From Kordiimonas gwangyangensis DSM 19435 = JCM 12864 (GTDB lineage: Bacteria > Pseudomonadota > Alphaproteobacteria > Sphingomonadales > Kordiimonadaceae): a stretch of 64,000 bases of DNA. Under the pieces are notes generated by a model. It did not search any database and was not told where the DNA came from. It saw only the letters and a program-made list of their open reading frames with translations. Each line of letters opens with the position of its first letter. Positions within the stretch are counted from its first letter, which is position 1. Of this stretch, positions 1 through 8,102 are shown piece after piece. The position numbers and the translations under genes are program-made. Where the stretch lies: assembly GCF_000375545.1 (NCBI RefSeq), contig NZ_AQXF01000003.1, positions 576,595-640,594 of the forward strand, read 5' to 3'.

Positions 1-1
1 G

Positions 2-643
2 CCCCGTGACCCTTTGATGAAAGAACCGCGGCTGAAATATTGGCCGGAAAGTGCGCCCATCCGTGGCCGTATGATCGAACGCAAGGATGGTTCGCTGCTG
101 ATCTCAGCCTACACTGGCAGTGTGCCGGGACAGGAGCTGCCTGTGGTGCGCTTTTTTGAAAGCACAGACGGCGGTGAGAGCTGGACCGCGCCTGACCGCA
201 TGATCGCCATGCCTGATGTGTCCCTCGCAGAACCTTCCATGGCGCAGTGGCCTGAGGGTAAGGTGACGATCTTTAACCGCACCGGCCATAACGAGGACCG
301 GCTCGTGATCGCCACCTCAAGCGATGAAGGCCGAACCTTCGGCCCGCCGGAAACAGTTGGCGTGACAGGCCACCCCTATGACCCGCTTGTGTTGCCGGAT
401 GGCAGGCTGTTTCTGGTGTATGGCTACAGGCATGAGCCCATGGGCTCGCGCGCCCGCATCATTGCGCCGGGGCAGGACTTCGCGGACGCTGAGGAGTTTA
501 TCATCAGGGATGACAGCCCCAGCCGCGACACCGGGTATCCGTCCGCCACACTGCTTCCGGGTGGTCAAATCCTGATTGCCTACTATATTCCTGACGAGCG
601 AGGCATTCGGGGCATTGAAGCCACGCTTGTTGAAATTGACTAG
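2..643 (+). CDS. Sialidase-like (BNR-repeat) protein, 5'-truncated by window
   Basis: This is the C-terminal part of a larger protein. The frame stays open to the first base of the window, so the true start lies upstream. The visible ~213 residues contain repeated Asp-box-like motifs (STDGGESWTAP and SSDEGRTFGPP) spaced as in BNR/sialidase beta-propellers, followed by PLVLPDGRLFLVYGY and GYPSATLLPGGQILIAYY strands. Proteins of this fold act on or bind glycans, and many are annotated exo-alpha-sialidase. The catalytic residues of true sialidases (Arg triad, Tyr/Glu pair) cannot be judged from this fragment, so the substrate is unknown. A hot-dog thioesterase gene follows 24 nt downstream on the same strand and may be co-transcribed. 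Confidence 0.75.
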   Translation, partial: PRDPLMKEPRLKYWPESAPIRGRMIERKDGSLLISAYTGSVPGQELPVVRFFESTDGGESWTAPDRMIAMPDVSLAEPSMAQWPEGKVTIFNRTGHNEDRLVIATSSDEGRTFGPPETVGVTGHPYDPLVLPDGRLFLVYGYRHEPMGSRARIIAPGQDFADAEEFIIRDDSPSRDTGYPSATLLPGGQILIAYYIPDERGIRGIEATLVEID

Positions 644-667
644 ATGTATTTTTAAGGGGGACTGCGC

Positions 668-1090
668 GTGGCGCTGACTGTTGAAGACCTGAAGGCACAG
701 GGTTACCGCACATGGGGCGGTGAAGACCCGTTTGAGGACATGATTGCACCTTTCTATTTCAATGAGGAAGGTGACGACATCAAATGTGCCTTTATTTCTG
801 AGCGCAAACACTGCAATGGCCATGGCATGCTGCATGGTGGCCTGCTTATGACATTTGCCGACTTCTCCCTCTTTGCGCTTGCCCGGCGGGAGCTTGAGGG
901 CGGCGCGGCGGTGACCGCTGGTTTCAATGCTGAATTCATCTCCGCAGGCCCCAAGGATGCGCTTATTGAAGCCACGGGCGAAGTAACGCGTGCCACCAAA
1001 TCACTGCTGTTCGTGCGCGGCACCATCTTCACAGGCGACACCACGATCATGACCTTCAGTGGTATCCTCAAACGTATTCGGATGAGCTAG
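668..1090 (+). CDS. PaaI-type hot-dog fold thioesterase
   Basis: A 140-residue single-domain protein of the usual size for PaaI/YbgC-like acyl-CoA thioesterases. The signature HGMLHGGLLMTFADF (about residues 52-66) covers the start of the central hot-dog helix with the conserved HGG and the Asp (D65). The later strands GFNAEFISAG and FVRGTIFTGDTTIMTFSG match the family. It probably hydrolyses an acyl-CoA in the cytosol; the acyl group is not predictable. The start is GTG with a G-rich Shine-Dalgarno (AAGGGGG) 8 nt upstream. It ends 1 nt from the convergent XRE regulator gene. Confidence 0.85.
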   Translation: MALTVEDLKAQGYRTWGGEDPFEDMIAPFYFNEEGDDIKCAFISERKHCNGHGMLHGGLLMTFADFSLFALARRELEGGAAVTAGFNAEFISAGPKDALIEATGEVTRATKSLLFVRGTIFTGDTTIMTFSGILKRIRMS

Positions 1091-1091
1091 G

Positions 1092-1883
1092 TCACATAGC
1101 CAGTTTCTTGCAGAACGTGGTGGTGTATGCGTCTACGGGATAGAGGCATTCAATCCTGATTTCGGCCAGGGTTACATCGCGCGGCGTGCCGAACGTGGTG
1201 ATGGTGGAGAAGAAGCTGAGACCACCTGATGCATGTTTGAAATGGGTGGTCAGCATGGGCAGGGGGGCTTTTCCCGGCTCCCGTTCTTGCCACGCGGTGG
1301 GGATGTCCGGGTATTTGAGGATATCGGCCAAAAGCTCACGGGCTGCCGTGTCTGACGGGTTGGCAGCAATGTCGCCGTGCAGGTGGCCGATCAGGTCACC
1401 CGCCACATCTTCCCAGTTTTCCACAAACGGGCGCATGCACTCAGGGTCAAACACCTGATGCAGGATATTCATGTGCTTGGGTGCGTCGCCGCGCACGGTG
1501 CCCAGCACCCGGCCTGCGGCATCATTGGTCATCAGCACATTCCAGTAGCGGTCCATCACGAACGCAGGGTAAGGCTCCTGCTGCTTCAGAATACAGTCAA
1601 TAGCGTCCCGCACCGGCGCAAGTTCGCGGTCTGTCAGGCTGGTGTTGCTGTATTTGGGCGCGTAACCGGCGGCGGTCAGCAGGGTGTTACGTTCCCTCAG
1701 TGGGATATCCAGCGCGTCTGAAAGCCGCGCGAGCAGCATGGCGCTTGGCTGTGATTTACCGGTCTCCACATAGCTCAGGTGCCGGGGCGAGACATTGGCC
1801 TCGAACGCCAGCGTCATCTGGCTCATGCGCCGCGTGGTGCGCCAGTCTTTCACCAGTGAACCAACCTGAACGTAAGGGTACAT
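1092..1883 (-). CDS. XRE-family regulator with MmyB-like ligand-binding domain
   Basis: 263 residues. The N-terminal helix-turn-helix (about residues 9-65, with SQMTLAFEANVSPRHLSYVE) is followed by an MmyB-like ligand-binding domain (about 105-250, with PAFVMDRYWNVLMTNDAA and TTFGTPRDVTLAEIRIECLYP). In this family the C-terminal domain is PAS-like and binds small hydrophobic molecules such as fatty acids. A good Shine-Dalgarno (AGGAAGGA) lies 6 nt before the ATG. It is divergent from the Tat-exported hydrolase at 2043, and a perfect palindrome sits between the two starts, which suggests autoregulation and control of that hydrolase. The control is inferred. Confidence 0.9.
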   Translation of the reverse strand: MYPYVQVGSLVKDWRTTRRMSQMTLAFEANVSPRHLSYVETGKSQPSAMLLARLSDALDIPLRERNTLLTAAGYAPKYSNTSLTDRELAPVRDAIDCILKQQEPYPAFVMDRYWNVLMTNDAAGRVLGTVRGDAPKHMNILHQVFDPECMRPFVENWEDVAGDLIGHLHGDIAANPSDTAARELLADILKYPDIPTAWQEREPGKAPLPMLTTHFKHASGGLSFFSTITTFGTPRDVTLAEIRIECLYPVDAYTTTFCKKLAM

Positions 1884-1939
1884 GTGTGTGTCCTTCCTGA
1901 GATCCTGCCCCGATCATACGGCTCCCGGTGCAAAAAGCC

Positions 1940-1956
1940 ATGACCTCCGAGGTCAT
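1940..1956. promoter_or_regulatory. Palindromic operator candidate between XRE regulator and hydrolase
   Basis: A perfect odd palindrome with arms ATGACCTC and GAGGTCAT around one central C lies in the 159-nt divergent intergenic region. A further half-site, GTGACCT, follows at 1963-1969. Position and symmetry suit a dimeric HTH regulator, most simply the adjacent XRE/MmyB protein. Binding itself is inferred. Confidence 0.5.
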
Positions 1957-2042
1957 TGATGCCGTGACCTTCCTTCCGTCATACCAAGCCATCACGCGAC
2001 AGAATCGCGAATGGAACAGCCCGGTCGTGGCAGGAGGATAGA

Positions 2043-3029
2043 ATGAAACGGAGAGACTTCATGAAATTGATGGCAGGTACAGCGGGTGCGGCTGTAGCGG
2101 CATCGCTGGTTGCAGGGGCAGGAAGCGCGCTTGCGGAATGTGCTGACGGTGGGCTTGATTATAGCGCCGCGGATTACGGGCGCATGCGCAAGTTCATGCC
2201 GCTCAAGCAAGGCCGCATTGCCTATATTGACAAAGGGGCGGGCCCTGCGGCTCTCTTCCTGCATGGCTTCCCGCTCAGCAACTATCAGTGGCGCGGTGCG
2301 ATTGCGCGCCTGAAGGCCTATCGCCGCTGCCTCGCGCCCGATTCCATGGGGCTTGGTTTCACTGAAGTTGCCGAGGGACAGGGCGTGGCCCCGGCGGACC
2401 AGGTGGAAATGCTGGCCGCGTTCCTTGATACCCTTGGTGTGGATAGTGTGGACCTTGTTGCGAACGATAGCGGCGGCGCGGTGGCACAGCTTTTTGTGCT
2501 CAAGTACCCGGCGCGGGTGCGCACGCTCCTCCTCACCAACTGCGATGTAGAGCCGGACAGCCCACCACCTGCGCTCGTCCCGGTGATTGAACTCGCACGC
2601 AAAGGCACATTCCCTGATGAATGGCTGATGCCGTGGAATGCGGACCATAACCTTGCGCGCTCAAGCGAAGGTCTTGCGGGCCTCTGCTACAGCAAGCCCG
2701 GACATCCGACCGATGACGCGCTTGACCTTTACCTTGCACCGCTTGTCAGCAGCGCGGCGCGTAAGGGGCTCACGAACGCCTACACTTTGGGACTGGATCC
2801 TAACCCGCTTGCGGGTATTGAAGCGGGCCTCCGTGCGCTTGATACGCCGGTGCGTGTGGTGTGGGGCACGGCGGATGACATCTTCTCGAGCGATAGCCCC
2901 GGCTATCTCGACCGTGTTTTCAAAAACTCAAAAGGAGTGCGGGAAGTGCCGGGTGCTAAGCTCTTCTTCCCGGAGGAATATCCGGACCTGATCGCGGATG
3001 AAGCCAAAGTGCTGTGGGGCGTCGCCTAA
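2043..3029 (+). CDS. Tat-exported alpha/beta-hydrolase, haloalkane dehalogenase/epoxide hydrolase-like
   Basis: 328 residues. The N-terminus carries a twin-arginine signal (KRRDFMKLMAGTAG, then a hydrophobic stretch ending ALAEC near residue 33), so it should be exported folded. The fold shows the oxyanion-loop HGFPLSN (74-80) and a nucleophile elbow VANDSGGA with Asp142 in the place of the usual nucleophile, as in haloalkane dehalogenases and epoxide hydrolases. A late Asp-rich turn WGTADDIFS lies at 274-282. The segment where the catalytic His is normally found (consensus gHfxxEExP) reads KLFFPEEYP, with Leu307 in the His position. Activity is therefore uncertain. An RBS (aggagg) precedes the ATG. 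Its stop overlaps the convergent fprA-like stop by 4 nt. Confidence 0.85.
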   Translation: MKRRDFMKLMAGTAGAAVAASLVAGAGSALAECADGGLDYSAADYGRMRKFMPLKQGRIAYIDKGAGPAALFLHGFPLSNYQWRGAIARLKAYRRCLAPDSMGLGFTEVAEGQGVAPADQVEMLAAFLDTLGVDSVDLVANDSGGAVAQLFVLKYPARVRTLLLTNCDVEPDSPPPALVPVIELARKGTFPDEWLMPWNADHNLARSSEGLAGLCYSKPGHPTDDALDLYLAPLVSSAARKGLTNAYTLGLDPNPLAGIEAGLRALDTPVRVVWGTADDIFSSDSPGYLDRVFKNSKGVREVPGAKLFFPEEYPDLIADEAKVLWGVA

Positions 3030-4339
3030 CTTTCCGCGATGCGCACCATCTCATGCACGTCCGTCAGCTTGCGGCGGGGGGCACCATTCCGGGCGGAGGC
3101 GACCTCCTCCGCCTCGATCTTCTTCCAGTTCTGGAAGGTGACGATATGGAGGTCACGTTCGCGGATGATGCGGTCAAGCCCGTCGCGGCCTTCCTTGCGG
3201 CTTGTGGAAACTTCATTAAGAATTTTCAAAGCCACCTCCGCGCCGTCGGGCTTGTTGGTGCCGATGGTGCCGGTGGGGCCGCGTTTGGCCCAGCCCACGC
3301 AGTAAAGGCCCGGGGCGATGCGGCCGTCCTCATTCTCAAAGCAGCCGTAGCGTGCGCTATAGGGCACATCGGGGATGGGGCTGGTGCGGTAGCCGATGCA
3401 GGGTACAACAAGGCCTGCCGGCAACACTTCGGTCACGCCAGTGCCTTCACACTTGCCACCCTCAACGCGGGTTTCCTCAAGCCTGATGCCGCAAACACAG
3501 CGGTCACCGAGGATCGCCATGGGGCGGAGATAGAACTGCAGGTGAAGGCGCACGGGCTTCGCGTCCGCGCTATTCAAAGCCATGGCCCGCAAGGCAGCCA
3601 AGTTTTTCTTTTGCGCACCGCTCAGGTCTGCGTCGCCGCTGGGGTCAGGCAACTGTTTGCCGTCCACCAGCGCCACGCAGTTCTCAAGCTGGTTCAATTC
3701 ACCGAGTTCCTTGGGCGTAAAGCTGGCTTCAAGCGGGCCCCGGCGGCCAATGATATGAATATCCCTGATGGGCGAGCCATGGATTGACCCTGCCGCATGG
3801 GAGGCAAGGTCGGAATTTGCCATCTCCGCCGCGGTTTTTGCCAGCACGCGGGCGACATCAACCGCCACATTGCCATTGCCGATCACCGCGACGGAGGCCA
3901 CGCGCAGGTCAGGGTTAAGGTCTGTGTAGTCGGGGTGGGCGTTATACCAGCCAACAAAGGCGGCGGAGCCGATGACACCATTGAGGTCCTCGCCCTCGAT
4001 ACCCAGTGGCCGGTCCTTGCCCGCGCCTGTGGCCAGGACCACCGCATCATAGAGCCCGCGCAGCTCAGTAAGCGTGATATCGCGGCCAAGCGCGAGATTG
4101 CCAACAAAGCGCACATTCTCACGCGTGTTGGTCGCCTCATAACGGCGGGACACATTCTTGATCGACTGATGGTCAGGCGCCACGCCGGCACGGATAAGGC
4201 CAAAGGGGGTAGGCAGGCGGTCGATGATATCCACATGCACGGGGCGGTCGGTCGCGGTTAGCGCCTCGGCAGTATAATAGCCTGCCGGACCTGCGCCAAT
4301 GATGGCCACATTCAGCTCGCCCGCACCATTCGTTGCCAT
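3026..4339 (-). CDS. fprA: Ferredoxin/adrenodoxin-type NADP+ reductase (FprA-like)
   Basis: 437 residues from the ATG at 4339, chosen because GGAGG lies 7 nt upstream; a longer reading has no such site. The FAD-binding GAGPAGYYTAEAL is at the N-terminus, RLPTPFGLIRAGVAPDH follows, and the NADP-binding GNGNVAVDVARVL and IGRRGP motifs lie in the middle. The PCIGYR and GWAKRGPTGTIGTNK segments near the C-terminus are typical of adrenodoxin reductase/FprA. It passes electrons from NADPH to a ferredoxin that feeds cytochrome P450s or FeS assembly. No ferredoxin gene lies next to it. Its stop overlaps that of the upstream hydrolase. Confidence 0.9.
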   Translation of the reverse strand: MATNGAGELNVAIIGAGPAGYYTAEALTATDRPVHVDIIDRLPTPFGLIRAGVAPDHQSIKNVSRRYEATNTRENVRFVGNLALGRDITLTELRGLYDAVVLATGAGKDRPLGIEGEDLNGVIGSAAFVGWYNAHPDYTDLNPDLRVASVAVIGNGNVAVDVARVLAKTAAEMANSDLASHAAGSIHGSPIRDIHIIGRRGPLEASFTPKELGELNQLENCVALVDGKQLPDPSGDADLSGAQKKNLAALRAMALNSADAKPVRLHLQFYLRPMAILGDRCVCGIRLEETRVEGGKCEGTGVTEVLPAGLVVPCIGYRTSPIPDVPYSARYGCFENEDGRIAPGLYCVGWAKRGPTGTIGTNKPDGAEVALKILNEVSTSRKEGRDGLDRIIRERDLHIVTFQNWKKIEAEEVASARNGAPRRKLTDVHEMVRIAES

Positions 4340-4525
4340 GCTTCGCCTCCCGTGATGGATGTGCAAGCATGCCATGAAACGCCGTTTTGGCCAAGCACCG
4401 CGCCTTGCCGCTTATTTTTGTGTGGCGAAATGGCGTGTCTCTGCTAATATGCCGGTCCCCGCCTCCAATTTCAGAGTATTGCATGAGCCAAGATTAATGC
4501 TTGCTCAATGACTGGAGCTATTGTC

Positions 4526-6301
4526 ATGAAATCCTTTATTGCCCCTGCGGTGTTTCTCGCTGCTGTGGTCGGAATTAACACCCTTGTGCCCGCGCCGGAC
4601 GTGAGCGAGGGCGAGGTTGCCTATTCCTTCAATCCGGGCGAAATCCGCCGTAATATCTGTGGGCCTGTGGGCACGAACCGTGGTTCGCTGTTCCGCCCCG
4701 ATATCGCGCACCTGATCTCAAGTGCTGTGCGCGCGGACGATGCTGCGATGAGCGAAAGCGTACCGCTGCTGCCGGGCCTTGATAGCCGCTCATTCCCGAT
4801 CTCGACCAAGGTGCCGGAAGCGCAGGCCTACTATCAGCAGGGCGCAGCGCTTCTATACGGTTTCAACCACTGGGAAGCGATCCGCGCGTTCAAGAAAGCG
4901 CAGGAACTGGACCCAACCTGCGCCATCTGCCATTGGGGTGAGGCGATAGCCTACGGCCCCAACATCAACGCGCCAATGGATGCTGAAGGTAACAAAAAAG
5001 CCGTCGCCGCCCTTGAGAAAGCCAAAGCCCTTATCGCGAATGCGAGCGAGCGTGAGCGCGACCTTATCATGGCGCTTGATACCCGCTACAAGGCAGGTGC
5101 TGGCGCAGACCGTGGCGATATGGACCAGAAGTTCGCCGACGCGATGGCAGCGCTGCATGCCAAATATCCGGATGATCAGGATATCGCAACGATCTATGCC
5201 GAGGCGCTGATGGACACCAGCCCGTGGGACTATTGGGAGCGTGATTTCACCACCCCGAAACCACATATCAAAACCGCGATTGACGCGATTGAAGGTGTGG
5301 TCGCCAAAAACCCGGACCATTACGGTGCCATCCACCTCTTTATCCACCTGTATGAAGCCAGCAGTGTGGCGACAAAGGCGGAACCATATGCCGACAAGCT
5401 AGCGGGTCTTGCGCCCGGTTCAGGCCACCTTGTGCATATGCCGGGACACATCTATTTCCGTATCGGTCGTTACCTCGACAGCCTTGAGACCAACGTGGTT
5501 GCCGTGAAGGTGGATGAGGATTACCTGGCGATGACCAAAGGCTCGGACCTCTACCGCTACGGCTACTATCCGCACAATGTGCATTTTGTGCTCGTTTCCG
5601 CGCAGATGGCCGGGGATGAGGCAATTTCGCTTGAATATGCGAAGAAGCTGGATGCCCTGATCCCGGTACAGGTGGTCAAGGAAGCGGAATGGATCGCGCC
5701 CATTAAGGTTGCTCCGTATTTTGTCTTTGCCCAGTTCGCGCCGCTTGACGATGTGCTGGCGGTTGAGGACCCGGGTGACGATGTCGCTTACCTCAAGGCC
5801 ATGTGGCACTATATGCGCGGCCTCGCGCTGGCGGAGCGCGGCGATGCCCGCGCGGCGGCTGAGCAGGCGGCCATTGATGCACTTGTTGCCGCTGGCGCTG
5901 TCAGCAATTCTGGCGGCATGCCCGCCAAGACCATTCTGGAGCTGGCGTCCGTCACCATTGAAGGGCGCGCGAAACAAGCTGCCGGTGACTATGAGGGCGC
6001 GATCGCATCCTTCCGCCGTGCGGTCGAGCTGCAGGACAGCATGCCCTATATGGAGCCGCCGTTCTGGTACTATGCGACCGAGCAAAGCCTTGGCGCCGCA
6101 CTCTATGAAGCAGGCAAATTCAGCGAAGCCGAGGACGCCTTCAAGGCCGCCCTTGTGCGGCACCCCAATAGCGCATGGTCGCTCTATGGCCTTATGAAGT
6201 CGCTTGAGGCGCAGGACCGCAAGGGCGAGGCGGCCATGACCGCGAAGCTTCTGGAGCGCGCGAGCCGTATTGGCGAGAATGTTTCCTTCAGCAAGCTTTA
6301 G
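4526..6301 (+). CDS. Exported tetratricopeptide-repeat protein with CxxCH motif
   Basis: About 591 residues from the ATG at 4526, which has GGAG 9 nt upstream; an ATG 18 nt earlier lacks an RBS. The N-terminus (KSFIAPAVFLAAVVGINTL) is a signal peptide or anchor. TPR units begin near residue 98 (VPEAQAYYQQGAALLYGFNH) and recur to the C-terminus (YEAGKFSEAEDAFKAALVRHP). The segment LDPTCAICHWGEAIAYGPNI is diagnostic of a widespread uncharacterised TPR family that usually has CAMCYWG. Here it forms a CxxCH motif (C132, C135, H136) of the c-haem type. Function is unknown. A clear terminator follows. Confidence 0.8.
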   Translation: MKSFIAPAVFLAAVVGINTLVPAPDVSEGEVAYSFNPGEIRRNICGPVGTNRGSLFRPDIAHLISSAVRADDAAMSESVPLLPGLDSRSFPISTKVPEAQAYYQQGAALLYGFNHWEAIRAFKKAQELDPTCAICHWGEAIAYGPNINAPMDAEGNKKAVAALEKAKALIANASERERDLIMALDTRYKAGAGADRGDMDQKFADAMAALHAKYPDDQDIATIYAEALMDTSPWDYWERDFTTPKPHIKTAIDAIEGVVAKNPDHYGAIHLFIHLYEASSVATKAEPYADKLAGLAPGSGHLVHMPGHIYFRIGRYLDSLETNVVAVKVDEDYLAMTKGSDLYRYGYYPHNVHFVLVSAQMAGDEAISLEYAKKLDALIPVQVVKEAEWIAPIKVAPYFVFAQFAPLDDVLAVEDPGDDVAYLKAMWHYMRGLALAERGDARAAAEQAAIDALVAAGAVSNSGGMPAKTILELASVTIEGRAKQAAGDYEGAIASFRRAVELQDSMPYMEPPFWYYATEQSLGAALYEAGKFSEAEDAFKAALVRHPNSAWSLYGLMKSLEAQDRKGEAAMTAKLLERASRIGENVSFSKL

Positions 6302-6321
6302 GTTTGCGAACTGCTAAAATG

Positions 6322-6349
6322 AAAAGGGCCCCGGTTGGGGCCCTTTTTT
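6322..6349. terminator. Bidirectional rho-independent terminator
   Basis: The arms GGGCCCC (6326-6332) and GGGGCCC (6337-6343) enclose the loop GGTT. They are flanked by AAAA on the left and TTTTTT on the right, so the hairpin can terminate both the TPR gene and the convergent gene at 6366. Confidence 0.92.
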
Positions 6350-6365
6350 GTTTGGTTCGAGGCAC

Positions 6366-7928
6366 TTAGTTCGCGGCCTTGATGTCCACTTTCACAAACT
6401 CGTGCCAGTTGCTCTGGTCCACATCCTCGGGGTTCACGGTACGCATGTCCTGCTTGCTTTCAAGCGAGATGATCACCGGGGAGGACGGATTGCCCATGAA
6501 GCCGTTAATGGTGGCTTCAAGCTCCTCTGGGGTGTTTGCACCCAGAAGCATCATCAGGTTCTGTGTCGCCGCCATGCCAAACTGCATGCGCAGCTGTTCG
6601 ACCGGCAGACCAGACATGGCTGAATAAACACGCAGGCCACGCTCAAGGCCACCAATGTCCTCCAGCGTCATGTTCATGTTGAAGCCGGAATAGTAGCCGA
6701 AATAAACATCCAGCATGTGCTTCTGGGATTCTGCAACATACTCGGCGGCTTGCTCCGGCGTCATGTTGGGGTCTTCCATCTTTTTGACGAAGGCGATTTG
6801 CCGTTCCTGCGCTTCACCAATAAGCTTGGTCATCTGGTCAAGGTCGACCCCGTCAATTTTGACATTCATGTTGAGGTTGAGCAGTTGGTCCGCATGCAGG
6901 TGGCCTTTGCTGGTGAAGGTGCTTGTGCTCTCGTCATAGCTTGTGACGCTGGCTGCATTCATGACCAGTTGGTCGAGGCCGGCGATGCCAAGGATCTGTG
7001 CGGCTTGAGGTGAAATGCTGGCAAGGTTCGAAAGCCTGAAGTTCTCGATCTTGGCCCGGCCGCCGAGCGCGATGCCATTTTTGCGGGTGATATCATCCAC
7101 GGACATATTGGTCAGTGACATGGTTACGCTACCCGGTACATTGACCTCCAGCCCGGCGATGGTGGCTTTTTCAATGCCCATGTAATTGAGCGATTCCTGC
7201 ATGTAGACGCGCATGGCGTCTGCGCCGAATGTGGGTGCGCCACCGTTCTCACTCGGTTTTACGTCCATCAGGCCGCGAATTGCACCAATGTTGCCGCCAA
7301 CCAGTTGCATCTGCTTGAGCTGCGCTTTGAGCGGCATGCCGGTGTCCGGCATCACCATATCAAGGTTGAGGCCCTCAATCAGAAACTCCTCCAACCAGTC
7401 GCCATCGTTGCTGGTTTCAAAATTGACTTTATTGAGTGCGAACTCCATCGGGCCGGGGGCCATGCCTTTTGCCCTCATGTCCGTAAGTTTGAAGGAGCCG
7501 ATTTTCGCACCTGCAAGGCTCTCCATTTCGTCCGCATTCATCGGGTTGATGTTCAGCCCGTCTGCAGACAGGTGGGAAACGGTAACCGTACCGGCGGGTT
7601 CCGTCAGCACAACGCCGTCAAAGGAAAAGCCAGTCAGCGCACCGGGGTTGCCGCCAAAACCAACATCGAAGGTAAGCATCCCATCTTTGATGCGGGTCAC
7701 TTCAGTGCCAGACACCTTATTGGTAACCAGAAGGTCGGTGACGTTGGCGGTGCCGCCCAGGAAGCTGGTGTCGAGGCTTGAGAAGCTCAGATGACCATCC
7801 ACATCCGGGTTGGCGTTCCGGCTTTCAATAGCCGCGAGGATTTGTGCTTCAAACCGGTGGTCGGCGTATGCGTAGGCGCCTACCGCGGCTGCGCCTACAA
7901 CAAGGCCGCCAATCAGTACTCGTTTCAT
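6366..7928 (-). CDS. Envelope-anchored protein resembling YdgA/DUF945
   Basis: 520 residues. One hydrophobic N-terminal segment (about residues 4-22, KRVLIGGLVVGAAAVGAYAYA) probably acts as a signal anchor. The rest looks periplasmic and is built of alternating short beta-strands (for example GHLSFSSLDTSFLGGTANVTDL and NLNMNVKIDGVDLDQM). Length, single N-terminal anchor and C-terminal half resemble the Escherichia coli YdgA/DUF945 family, but I cannot confirm the match from reading alone. No catalytic motif is visible. It is monocistronic, with a shared terminator downstream and 174 nt of divergent promoter region upstream. Confidence 0.6.
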   Translation of the reverse strand: MKRVLIGGLVVGAAAVGAYAYADHRFEAQILAAIESRNANPDVDGHLSFSSLDTSFLGGTANVTDLLVTNKVSGTEVTRIKDGMLTFDVGFGGNPGALTGFSFDGVVLTEPAGTVTVSHLSADGLNINPMNADEMESLAGAKIGSFKLTDMRAKGMAPGPMEFALNKVNFETSNDGDWLEEFLIEGLNLDMVMPDTGMPLKAQLKQMQLVGGNIGAIRGLMDVKPSENGGAPTFGADAMRVYMQESLNYMGIEKATIAGLEVNVPGSVTMSLTNMSVDDITRKNGIALGGRAKIENFRLSNLASISPQAAQILGIAGLDQLVMNAASVTSYDESTSTFTSKGHLHADQLLNLNMNVKIDGVDLDQMTKLIGEAQERQIAFVKKMEDPNMTPEQAAEYVAESQKHMLDVYFGYYSGFNMNMTLEDIGGLERGLRVYSAMSGLPVEQLRMQFGMAATQNLMMLLGANTPEELEATINGFMGNPSSPVIISLESKQDMRTVNPEDVDQSNWHEFVKVDIKAAN

Positions 7929-8034
7929 AAAGGAATATCCCCCAAATAGATTGTCAAACGTAATTACCCTTGCCTGCGGACAGTCTATTGTGACTTCCCT
8001 GTCTGGTAAACCTGTGATCGCAAATGGACAAAAT

Positions 8035-8048
8035 GAAGGTCGACCTTC
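8035..8048. promoter_or_regulatory. Perfect 14-bp palindrome upstream of the SGNH cluster
   Basis: GAAGGTCGACCTTC is a perfect palindrome 55 nt before the first SGNH-like gene and within the divergent region shared with the YdgA-like gene. It is a candidate operator; no regulator gene is adjacent. Confidence 0.4.
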
Positions 8049-8102
8049 TCATCGTGTGGCATTAAACAGGGTTCATAAATCAACCAAGAGTATTTCCGGA
8101 TT

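Noticed and set aside
3014-3787. 257-codon plus-strand frame over fprA
   Set aside because: Antisense to a clear flavoprotein reductase; its Ala/Gly-rich composition is what mirrored GC-rich codons give.
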